Shown one piece after another: positions 11,443 through 21,091 of a stretch of DNA of 64,000 nt. The position numbers were made by a program, and so were the translations under genes. The stretch spans positions 37,344 through 101,343 of the forward strand of contig FTLJ01000419.1 in assembly GCA_900155495.1 (NCBI GenBank), written 5' to 3'. This stretch comes from Porogramme epimiltina. Lineage: Eukaryota > Basidiomycota > Agaricomycetes > Polyporales > Polyporaceae. Within the stretch, counting starts at the first letter, position 1; the number at the start of each line of letters is the position of its first letter. A model generated the notes under the pieces. It was not told the origin of the DNA and did no database searches. It saw nothing but the letters and a program-made list of their open reading frames with translations.

Positions 11443-12702
11443 TCAAGCAGCAGCGGCGGGGGCATTGTTGGAAGTGTAGTCCTGCGAAGAGACGTTGCAG
11501 TCGAGCTCCCCGAAGCGTGGCAAAGAACAACCCACCTCCATCTCGGCATCAAGATCCTCAACAGTCTTCGGCGTGCGCTCGCCACCCTTGCGGCGACCAT
11601 TGCCCCTACCACGGCGTGGGCGACCGCCAGTCCTGAATAGAATTGGTAAGGGACATGGATTAGAGCAGTAGAGACGATATTGGCAAACCTGGGGACTGAC
11701 TCCACTGCCGCAGCGACAGGGGGAGCCGGAGCCGGCGCCACTCGGGACGCCAGCGAGGTAGGTGGCGCCTTGGAGGGGTCGACTACGATCTCGATCTTCA
11801 TCGGGCGTTCTGTGTTACATGGGGAATCGTCGAAGCGTCGGCGAGGACCAGTGAGGAGGGAAGAAAGCAGATTGTCTGATCAGTTGTCTTGTTCGGCAGA
11901 GCACACGAGAAAAGTAAGGCGGAACAGCCGACGCTCGTCCCGCAACCGCCACGCCACGTCGCATTGCCGTCGATGATCTTCGTCCGCACCGAAGGGACTT
12001 GAGCATTCGCAGGAAGTCAGATGACCGCGACAATCGTCGACCGCCCCCCTCTCGAACTCCTCAACGAATGCAGGAACATCTCCGCAATTGCATGGGAAGC
12101 GAGAAGGGGGAGACCACGGCGAGTGGAAGGGGACTTCACGTAGCGCAGAAGAGGTTTGGAGGAGTCGAAGGAAGTGGAAGGAGCCGATACTAACTGCCGT
12201 CAATCAACCGGTTGTGGTATGTCTGGAACGCCTTGTTGCCGTCTCCCCGTCGTTGGAAGTGCACGGCCGCAACTCCCTTCGACCGACCTTGACTATCGTA
12301 GTGAAGCGTAACATCCTTGAGCGGACCAACCGTGGTATGGAAGAGCTCCTGAGGGAACTGTCAAAAATTGGTTCTGACCATAGAGACTGGGTGATTCTCA
12401 CCTTGACTTGCGCTTCGTTCACGTCAGTAGGAAGATTTGAAACGATGATCTTGTCTGCAGGTTGTTGTTGGGTGGTAGCGGGGGCTACAACCTTGGCCCC
12501 GTTGGACGCTGGGACAGCACGAGCACGCGTCGCGGGCGCAGTGGTCGTAGTCCCGAGGACTTGGGCCTTGCCCGAGTTCCTGCGAGGGTTGGTGCGGCGG
12601 ATACCACGGGGGCGGGAGGCGATGATCTGGCGGCCATTGTCAGTCGCGTCTTCGGTGGCGCAGAACAGGAGGACGACAAACATCGTCAAGAGACTTGTCC
12701 AT
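11443..12702 (-). CDS. YRA1: Yra1/ALYREF-type mRNA export adaptor (THO/TREX subunit 4)
   Basis: This is a nuclear RNA-binding adaptor that links spliced mRNA and TREX to the Mex67 exporter. Exons 12702-12682, 12626-12402, 12348-12195, 11809-11689, 11632-11536 and 11481-11443 give 218 residues. The N-terminal UAP56-binding box MDKSLDD-IIASRP is split by the first intron. A basic linker follows, then an RRM (about 66-137: KIIVSNLPTDV, VTLHYDSQGRSKGVA, LIDGKRPMKIEIV), an RG/RR-rich stretch and the C-terminal box VEDLDAEMEDY, so both family end motifs are present. Intron 3 (11810-12194) is 385 nt against about 55-60 nt elsewhere in the gene. Retention would put a TAG two codons after the splice point. 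The gene is divergent from RPC31 across 330 nt. Confidence 0.93.
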
Positions 12703-13032
12703 GGCTAAAGGTCGCGTTGAAGGGTATGGAGACGAGGTTTTTGGTCGAAGGGCGGTCGGGGACGCGGCGGACGTGGCAGACGGGGGCGAAGGGTGATGGT
12801 GGCGGAGAGCAAGAGAAAGGCTGGCGACGCGAGGCCAGAGCGCCACAACATCCTCGAGGCGGCGCTTGAAAATACATGTTCCGAGCAGCCTGGGCCCTCG
12901 GAGTACCAATCGGGGATTCAACCGGGCGCCCCCTCGAACTTTGCGGCACCGCATGCAGGACCGGTGGTCCACTCACTGCCTACCCCAAATATCCCGCTTT
13001 GTCCTCCAGTTCTTCTCCATCGCGGGCACGTC
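12703..13032. promoter_or_regulatory. Shared bidirectional promoter, YRA1 / RPC31
   Basis: Only 330 nt separate the two start codons, so both promoters must lie here. No clear TATA box was seen on either strand, in keeping with housekeeping genes. Confidence 0.6.
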
Positions 13033-14017
13033 ATGTCAAGAGGTCGAGGCGGTGGACGAGGCGGTGGCCGTGGAGGGTTCGGCGGCGGACGTGGTGGGTT
13101 CGGCGCAAGCAACATGCCGCCCATGGGGCTCACCATTGCGGACATCCAGTCCTTGTCGCGAGAGGAGAGCGAGCTATATCCTGTATGTCGTCTTTTGGTA
13201 CGAAATGCATCTCCGCGTCGAGCCGTGACACAGCCATTAGAACCCCTCCCTTTGTTGACCGAGTATAACGAGGAAGAAAAACGCATTGCCGAGCTGCAGA
13301 TTGGCTTCGCTACGAGGCTGCGTAAATCGCCATATTATATCGTGGAGTCCACCAAGTCTACAGGTGGGCAAGTCAGTCATGTGTATGCGTTCGTAACCTG
13401 AATGAGATGAAGCGTAGAGCTACCGCGGTACTCCGACAAGTATCGTCCATCCCAGGCGTCCCAGCCCACGCTAAAACGGTCAGATTTACATCAACCATTC
13501 TTCCCTCAAGAAATATTCGAAGATTACTTCAATCCGAAGAAGAGGAAACTTGGTGAGTGTCGTTGTCCATCTTAACACGACGCGCCAAGCCTTTCATGCC
13601 CCCTTCAACCATCCCAATCTCGCCGTCCTCATTATGCTCCTCACTTCCAGCTAAAAAGAAGGATGGCTCGAAACGCGTCAACCTCGACGACATGGTCGAC
13701 GATGCCGACGACCAAGTACGCGACACGTCTGTACGCCTTCCTAACCTATATTGACGAATACCATAGGAAAAATCCGGCGACGAACGCTCAGACGCGGGCT
13801 CGCAACAAGCCGAAGAAGACTACGACGTGGATGAGGAGTATGACAATGACTATGCGGAGAACTACTTTGACAATGGCGAAGGAGATGACAACGACGACCT
13901 TGGAGGAGGAGGTGGTGGAGATGAAGGAGGGGGCGGTACGTGTCGCCCGTTCTTACGTCTGTTTGATTGCGGACTTACGCTTCTCCATTTGCAACAACAG
14001 GCTACGACTACGATTGA
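13033..14017 (+). CDS. RPC31: RNA polymerase III subunit Rpc31/RPC7
   Basis: This subunit belongs to the Pol III initiation subcomplex (with Rpc34 and Rpc82) that makes tRNA and 5S RNA. The N-terminus is an RG-rich tract (MSRGRGGGRGGGRGG). The conserved core LPLLTEYNEEEKRI...QIGFATRLRKSPYY and PRYSDKYRPS...FFPQEIFEDYFNPKKRKL follows, then KKDGSKRVNLDD and a long Asp/Glu-rich tail ending in Tyr-Asp repeats. That order of core followed by an acidic C-terminus is the Rpc31 signature. Exons begin 13033-13182, 13234-13363 and 13418 onward; the last exon (14001-14017) is 17 nt. A strong start context lies right at the RG tract. Nuclear. Confidence 0.9.
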
Positions 14018-14354
14018 GCTCCATCCCTGTCCATTGTATAACTTGTATGCTTACTGTACTACCGCAATTTCAACATCCCGCACGACATTCATCTTTTAGA
14101 GGTGTCATGAATCTGACCGTGAACCACGATCGCTCTATGAATGGAATCAGGTTTATGTATGTTGCTTGCCTCGCCGGTCTCTCACAGGTCAACCCATAAC
14201 GCTTGTTTACTCGGCTTAAGGTTCTTATGCCCTAATATTCTATCCTAGGTGTCATTCGGCTCCCCCACGATGCACCCGCACCCCTACTCCCACTCAACCT
14301 AGCCAAGAAAATTCCTTACGCGAAACTCTGGATGCCACAGCTGACCACCCATCG
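14018..14354. other. Convergent 3' spacer, RPC31 / SDR-A
   Basis: Contains the 3' ends of two convergent genes; nothing else was seen. Confidence 0.5.
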
Positions 14355-15586
14355 TCACTCGTCCAAATCCAAATCCCGGATTATCTCCCCCCATTCATCC
14401 AGGACATCGATCAACTTCCCGGTCTTTTCCCGAATCGCCTCCTCCGCCGCGGAGCCCATGGGCAGATACAATGGCCACGTTTTCCCCCGCGCCTTGCCCT
14501 CACCGCGCACGACATCAACCAGCAGCCGCATCGCCTTCGCGGGGTCGCCGGGCGGCGCACGCGAGTAGTCCTCGAGCCGCTTCCGGATCGCGTCCGCGAG
14601 CGAGTCGTAGTCCGCGATCGGGCGCGGGCGGTCGAGGTGCAGGTACGCCAACACCGCCGTGCGGAATGCGGCGGGCTCAACGATGAGCGTGCGGATCCCG
14701 AACTGGGAGAGCTCGGCGCTGAGGACTTCTCCGATCACTTGGCGCGGCGGTTGGTGCTCTGCTCAGCGTTATCGTGGAGGAGCACACGTACCTCGAACGG
14801 CTCCTTTGGAAGAGCAGTAGTTGGCTGCGGAGCTGTCAACGACGTCCGTCCATGCGGACACGTGGACAGCTCCCGGACTCACCTGCTCCCTGGGGAGGCA
14901 ACCGGGGTCAGATACGTCAGGAAGACAATGGGGTGTCGGCTCACCGGGACCTCGGACTTCCAGCTCGACCTGCTACCGATGAGCACGACCGTTCCGCTCC
15001 GGCGCGCGCGAAGGTGCGGGAGCGCGGCGGTCGTGACATCGACCAGGCCGAAGACATTCACGTCGTACTGTTCCCTGAGCCTATCCGATCTGCTCGCACC
15101 CGGCACGAATTCAAAGAATGGCAGAGAACCAGGAAGCAATCAACGTCGTCTCGTGATTGCGGGACGGAAAGTGGCCCACGCACCCTCCTTCCTCAAGGAT
15201 GTTGGTAAATCCATGCCCCGCATTATTCACGACGACGTCGATGCGGCCAAAGAACGACGCGGCGATGTCCAGCTTCGTCTTTAGGCTCGCGAATCCCTCC
15301 GTGACGTCGACTTCCATGAGGCGGATCCTGTCCGTTTGGGGCAGATCCTGGATCGAGTCTAGCCTCCGCGCGGTCGCGACCACGCAGTCACCCCGCTCCA
15401 GTGCAGCGTGCACGAGCTCGCGGCCAAAGCCCGATGACGTCCCTGGACCGCCGTTCAACGTCGGGCACGGTTTAGAGCAACCGGTTAGCAGCGTGCGCAA
15501 GATGCGTGGTGTATGACGTCTCCCGTTTGACTCAGGAAGTACGTACCGGTGACAAACCAAACGAGTTCTCCCTTTATCTCTACCAT
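14355..15586 (-). CDS. Short-chain dehydrogenase/reductase, copy A
   Basis: Classical SDR oxidoreductase, substrate unknown. Exons 15586-15547, 15442-15184, 15089-14945, 14889-14883, 14824-14792 and 14737-14355 give 288 residues. The Rossmann motif appears as FVTGTSSGFG, with VDVT, NNAG, the Ser of IGSRSSW and the catalytic pair in YCSSK. A further IVEPAAFRT segment is typical of the fungal SDR branch near 17-beta-HSD-like proteins. The 7-nt exon 14889-14883 (ggagcag) is required: without it the frame breaks. The same microexon occurs in SDR-B at 47917-49127, with matching intron positions throughout. The gene stands alone on the minus strand; P450-A is 2.45 kb upstream on the same strand. 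Confidence 0.9.
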
Positions 15587-16358
15587 GTCTATCCAGCGTC
15601 GTGCTGATCCGGGAGCAAGCTGGTACGTGGCGGGCCGCGGGGTTTGCTCTCTCTTTATACGCTGCGCTTGCCGCTGAGCTCAAAATGGTTTAAGGCAGAT
15701 GGCCCCCCCCGCCGTCCGCGCGGTGCGCACTTCGAAAGATGCTTCCGCGCCGGCTTCGGAGTTGGCATTTGCGGGGCTCCTTTAGGGCGGGTAAGGTAGA
15801 GACATGGCCGGGGTCGGAGTTTGCTATGCTTTTTGATATTATGAACGTGGGTGTATCACCTTACTCATGGATGATGATTCTTACGTTCTTTCGAACTTTG
15901 TAGATCAAAGTGCACTTGTAGACCAACACCCAGCGTAGGTACTAGTCGAACCGTCCTCTAGCCTCGAGCTAGAAGCCCGTGCTGATGCTTCGCGTCTCCA
16001 GGAGTAGTGCTGCGGCACCCACTTTGGCCGAGCGAGTTGCTTGGTGAGCGGCGGGGTTACTGGCGGTCGACCCCCTTACGCGGTGGCTCGTGTCACCGAG
16101 AACGTGTTATGGGTCCATGTTGGGGAGTCCGAGATGGCCTAGCGCTTGGCTGGACGGGGTGTGGCATTATATGACCTGTTGTCAATTGTTTGGCTGTAGT
16201 TCGTTTTCCCCCTCTGTGCGAACCGAGTAGCGCAAAGACAGCCCTTTCCTCCTCCCTCCATCTTCAGGATACCCCTTCCGGTGCAAGCCTCGACGGTTCG
16301 CGCACGCCCGCCTCATCTAACCGATCCCGGACTAGAATCGTCTCCAGGTTTCCTCACA
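15587..16358. other. Divergent intergenic region, SDR-A / secreted protein
   Basis: Holds two outward promoters. No further gene was seen. Confidence 0.5.
15651..15660 (-). promoter_or_regulatory. TATA box of SDR-A
   Basis: The minus strand reads gtataaagag, about 65-75 nt before the ATG at 15586: normal spacing. Confidence 0.6.
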
Positions 16359-17283
16359 ATGCGCGTCCTGTCTCTTCTCCTCTTTCTCGCGGTGCCGGCC
16401 ACCATCTCCGCCTGCGAAGGCGACTGCATTGTCGGCATCACGAATGCATGGCTCAGCAACTACAGCTCTCCTATTCACACCGTTATAGACAGCCTCGTAA
16501 GTTTGCGCCCCAGCGTCTGCACCCAGCTTCTCCCGCCTGTCCCCCCTTCGCTTACGTATCATCCCCTGCCCCCAGGCGCACCAGATCTCGGACCTCATCC
16601 CCAGCCACCCGCCACCATCGACCACGCTCTCGTACCTCTCCCCAATCGTGTCCGCATACCACGATGCGGCATACCGCGGGATGGAGGCCGCGATCTTCCC
16701 GCACTACTTCCACGGCAAGTGCCTCGACTCATCCGGCCAGGAGCCCGCCGGGTGCCCGAACCCAGACTGTCCCATCGTCTGCGGGACCCCCGGCTCGCTC
16801 GTCCACTTCTTCCCCAAACTGCGGTACATCGCCTTCAACCAGACCTACCACCTCCTCCAGGCACTCGCTACCCCTGGCTCTCCCACGTACGCCGCTGTAG
16901 AACGTTCCGTGCTCGACGCCTCCTCCCAGGGCGCGCCCATCCCACAGGGGGAGCGGCGGCGCAGTCTCGGGCCTAACAGGGTCCTCAGCGCACGCTTCAC
17001 AGGAAGAGGTCTCCCCCTAGGCAACGGTCTTCCTCTTGTCGGCGGCCTCACCGGTAGCTCCGCCCTGGGTTCTGCTGCTGGTCTCGATCTGATCGCTGAA
17101 GTTGAGGGCGTTCTCCAACACAAGCGCAGCCCCGACGTCAAGGATGGTCTCCGGAGCATCATGGAACAGGTCCACGCGCTCCTCCAGGAGGCGTGTGGTG
17201 GGGACGGGACGGATGTGACGAACGGGCTTCCTCACTGTAGCTGGGAGGGCGCCATGAAGGATTACATCCTCACGTTCCCGTGA
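16359..17283 (+). CDS. Secreted protein, unrecognised family
   Basis: Exons 16359-16496 and 16576-17283 give 281 residues. A clear signal peptide (MRVLSLLLFLAVPATISA) is followed by CEGDC. The mature protein has about a dozen cysteines' worth of short Cys motifs (for example GKCLDSS, GCPNPDCPIVCGTP, EACGGD, HCSWEGA), an N-glycosylation-type NQT, and no TM or GPI signal. Two dibasic sites (RRR 173-175, KR 229-230) flank a Gly/Leu-rich segment and could be Kex2 cleavage points. I do not recognise the family; it may be a lineage-restricted agaricomycete secreted protein. The single intron has good splice sites and joins in frame. Confidence 0.78.
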
Positions 17284-18039
17284 GCATGGAGACGGTGTGG
17301 AGTGGTGCCGTACGCGTCTTCGCACTAGTACCGGTTTGCAGCCTGTCCGCCCCTCTTCATGTGTCCTCGCGACGCCTCCAGAATCGCACACTCTATCCAC
17401 GCCGCCCATGGCCACATCCCCATTCGTCTGCGTCCTTTGTCTCCGGCCCGATGATCGTCGCTGCCGAGATGCCTGTAATCACCGCCGGCTCGCGTTAGCG
17501 TTAGCGTTCGCGCTCAACGACGCTAACGGGGAATGGCGCATCCCCTCCAGGGAGGGTAGGTCGCGCATCCGGGAGTGCACACACGGCGTGGTCACCACGG
17601 GGCTGCGCTGTTAGCGTGAGCGCAGTCTGACAGATCGTTACACGGACAGCGAGGCATTTGCATTAAGTACGATCGCGATCCGCTGGGTGCAAGCATTATA
17701 CTATTACAGTCGGCACAGACCGACGTGTCGACGCACCAAACCTAAAGAAAGCGTACACCGTAGCAACGTCGACGAGATGCCACTCATAGTATCACCCCAG
17801 CCTCCTTCTCTCCGCTCACCCCTAACTCTGGGGTTCGCGCGCGCGCGCTGCGGTGGCAGGCTTCTCTCCTCAGTCGTGGGCCGTCGTGGGGGGCATGCAC
17901 CCGTTTCTGCGTGCGTCCATGTATGTCGTGTCCGCGGGTCCCCCGTTCATAGAGCACCACTTACGCCCGCACCGCGCCGCGGCCCGCGGCGGAGAACCGC
18001 CGAGGACAAGAACGCGGGAGACGGATCCGCGCGGGCGGG
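17284..18039. other. Intergenic with inverted repeats
   Basis: A 3'-to-3' spacer. It holds an 8-nt inverted repeat cgttagcg/cgctaacg (17493-17500, 17521-17528) and a 7-nt hairpin stem ctgcgct/agcgcag (17603-17609, 17619-17625) built on the same gttagcg core. No gene was seen. Confidence 0.5.
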
Positions 18040-21000
18040 CTATTGCGCAGCGACGGCGGGTCCAGACGGCGGGAGGACGGATGCTGGTGGGCACTGATGC
18101 TGGGATTGGGACTGCTGGGGCGACGCCGCGCCGGCGGGGTTAGCGCCGGGGCGGTATAGGGAGACCTTGAGGGGCAGCTCTGGCTTCGTGCCGTCCACGC
18201 CGACCGTGGGGAAGCGGATACCGGAGATGTTCCACACAACGGGCTTGTCCGAAAGCTCGATGACGAAGTGCGAGAGGAGCAGCGCGAGCACGACCTCTGC
18301 GGGAGCAAATGAACGCGCGCGCAATGCGGTGCACGTCGCCGCCGGTCAGCAATTTGAGCCACACTGCGATGCGCGCTCCACCGCGCGGAGAACCCGCGAG
18401 GATGGCGCAGCGAAAAGGAAGGGGGTGGGTGGAAAGAAGGGACGGGGTGCTTACTCATCTCGAGCTGGGAGAACTTGAAGCCGCTAGAAGAAACGCGTGC
18501 AGTCAGCGCGTGTGGCTCCCAGGCCGCGCGGGCGAAGGCGAATGGAAGCCCTGTGAGCAGACGTACATGCATGCTCGTCCCCCTCCGATGAACGTCATCC
18601 TGTAAGATACGGATGCAGGTTAGCGGTACATTCGGGGAGTGCGCCGAGTCCCCGCGCGCCACGAGACCAGACCCAGGAACGAGAGCTGGGCGGGCCTAGC
18701 ATGAGGCGCGCGCGCGCCAGTCGAAGCCTCTAATCTTCGTCGAAGTGCGAGACCCGCCTACGTCTGCCTGGCATGCGTCCAGGGAAGCCTGAGGCGCGCG
18801 GGGACGGTGCCACCGAGCGCGATGCGGCGCGGCAGCAACAGGGGCTGGCACGAGGAGAAGCACTCACAAGTTCGAGTATACGCCGGGGATGTGCGCCTCT
18901 GACAACGTGTCTGGTGTGGGCGCGAGCCAACGTTCAGGCTTCCACTCCCACGCGTCGTCGCCCCACGTCCGCCTGTTGAGGTTGGAGCCGAGCACGCCGA
19001 CGAGCACGACCGTGTCCTTGGGGACCGGAATCTCCGTCATGAGCGTCCCGTCTAGACCGCGGATAGGCTCCGACAGCGGGAGGACCATGTCTCGCTGCGC
19101 TCTGTGCGGAGAGAAGCGCGGAGGGGCGTACCCCGTTCATCATCAGTACATTGTATGACCGGAAGAGCGTATCCGACCGAAATGAGGGGTCTAGGCACGT
19201 ACTCTCGGAAGACGAACATTGCGGGCGGATGCCTGTGTGTGTGGGACACGGAGGAAATTTAGCATCGCTTGAATATCACACGCGTTTAGTACCGCGGGAG
19301 AGGCATACGCACATGCGCAATGTCTCTCGGCAGACCGCATCAAGCAGCGGAAGTGCGCTGAGTTCATCATATGAGAGCTCCTTTCCGCCCAGCGATGCCT
19401 CGAGGATTTCATTTCGTAGGCGCGTCTGCACATCTTGGCGCTGGGCGAGTATGTGTAGAATCTGCGAAAGCATGTTCGACGTCGTGTCCATCGCCGCGAA
19501 CGACATTGTGCTGCAAGGAAGTCCCAGAGGCGGGGCCTATCAGCACCAGCACCGAGAGAACGATGGAGAGCACCCGTTCAAACGGGGAAGGCACGTACAC
19601 CATCTGACCAATGAGCTCCTCTTCAGAAAGCCTGTCTTCCGCCGATGCGCGCATGTTCTCCCTCACTAGAAACAATGAGGTTGAGAATAGCGCGAAAAGT
19701 GGCGTGAGGCCAAGGAGCGCCTGCTCACGAAGGATGCTCATCAGGTCCTTGCCTTCGCCGACCTGATGATGAAGTGCTTCGTCGCCGCGATCGAGGAGCG
19801 CCTTCTTCTCATTGAAGATTTCCGCCGCGCGGCGGTGCATGGTGTCGACGACGTTCTTGAGGGTGTGCAGGCGCTTGAATGGGATCCATTGCAGGAGTCT
19901 GCGGCGGAAACCCGACGTGCCGAAATGCGAGACGTATGGCATGGCCCATCGGAACACCGACAGCGCATATAACGCCGGCCTGTATGAAAAGACGGCTTCT
20001 GTATGAGCGGCAGAGTGCAGATATGGGCGGGGAAACTAGCGAAATGACTGACACATATGCCTTGATGGCCTCTGCGAATACGTCAGGCGTGACGTCTTCC
20101 TGGAGAGGGTCGAAGGAGTGTCCCAGTCCCGCTTGCCCAATAAGCTCAAGTGCGGTTCGCCCCATCCAGTTAAGCATGTCTATCTCCGCGGGCGCATCGC
20201 GCACTCGTGTCTCAATGGCCGCCCGAAGCTATGCAGCAGATAGATACGTAAAGACGTTCCACCAGAAGGCGCATTGCCCGGGAGACGAAAGGGGAATAGA
20301 GTGAGCAAGCGTGATAGAGGGAGTAGCATGAGAAAGAGCTACAAGATCGGGATACGGACCTTGTGGCCGACATCGTAAAACATGGGGATCATGTGGCGCA
20401 TGTGGTTTATCGAGAAAATGGGGTTCAACAACCGCCTCTGTTTACGGTGATGCCCCCCTATGAACAATTCAAAAGATAGCATCAGTCAGATGGCTGAGCG
20501 GACGTAAGATGGGGAAACGGGGCATGCCTAGAGTGGACAGAAGGCCGGGGCCCAGAGTGAGAAGATTGCTCCTGGGATCCCATCATTAGGTGGCTGAAAA
20601 GGGAGTCACGCAGATAGAACTTTACTTGATAAACCATTCAGGCGGTTCATAGGAATATTGGTCTTTGACAACGATGCTATGCATCGCCCTGGGATCGAAA
20701 ACGTAAAGTATCTTGCGCTAAGACGTTCGAGAACATTAACCTCAACAATCCCTCCGAATGGAAAAGGAGTCACTTACCCCATGCGCCCCTTGAAGCCTCA
20801 CTACGCTTCCGTAGTTCTCGATGAGGTCGTGGTAGAACGGCATCCCTTGCTTGTCAAACATCTGAGGGAGGTTGCCTGGTGTACGAGATGGGCGTTAGCA
20901 AGCTCGCGCTCATTGACCATCGCGGCACACATTGAGGATTAGGACGTACCTGTGAGCCATGACGGCGACGGCGGGCCGGGGATGTTGTCGAGGGGGCTAT

Positions 21001-21091
21001 TGACAAACATGTTCCTAAAGTATCTCCAAAGCGTCCATGTCGCCGCGCAGATAGCAGCACTCTGGAGGAGTACGCTGAGGGCCTCTATCAT
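18040..21091 (-). CDS. Cytochrome P450 monooxygenase, copy A
   Basis: Microsomal haem monooxygenase, substrate unknown. An N-terminal membrane anchor is followed by the hinge DNIPGPPSPSW. Next come GPGLLSTLG-GHHRKQRR (C-helix), the I-helix FAAMDTTSN (DTT in place), ETLR (K-helix ExxR), FVFREAQ, the PERW region and the haem loop FIGGGRACIG (FxxGxRxCxG). The gene is broken by many short introns. Most match P450-B (52784-55188) in position, including the one just before the I-helix and the one after the haem Cys. The intron 20527-20458 appears to use a GC donor; that choice keeps the same spacing as copy B. The C-terminus carries an extra Pro/Gln/Ala-rich tail absent from copy B. I cannot assign a CYP family number. 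Confidence 0.92.

Noticed and set aside
17491..17510. Telomere-like gttagcg repeats
   Set aside because: Only two to three imperfect units, and the motif is not the fungal TTAGGG repeat.
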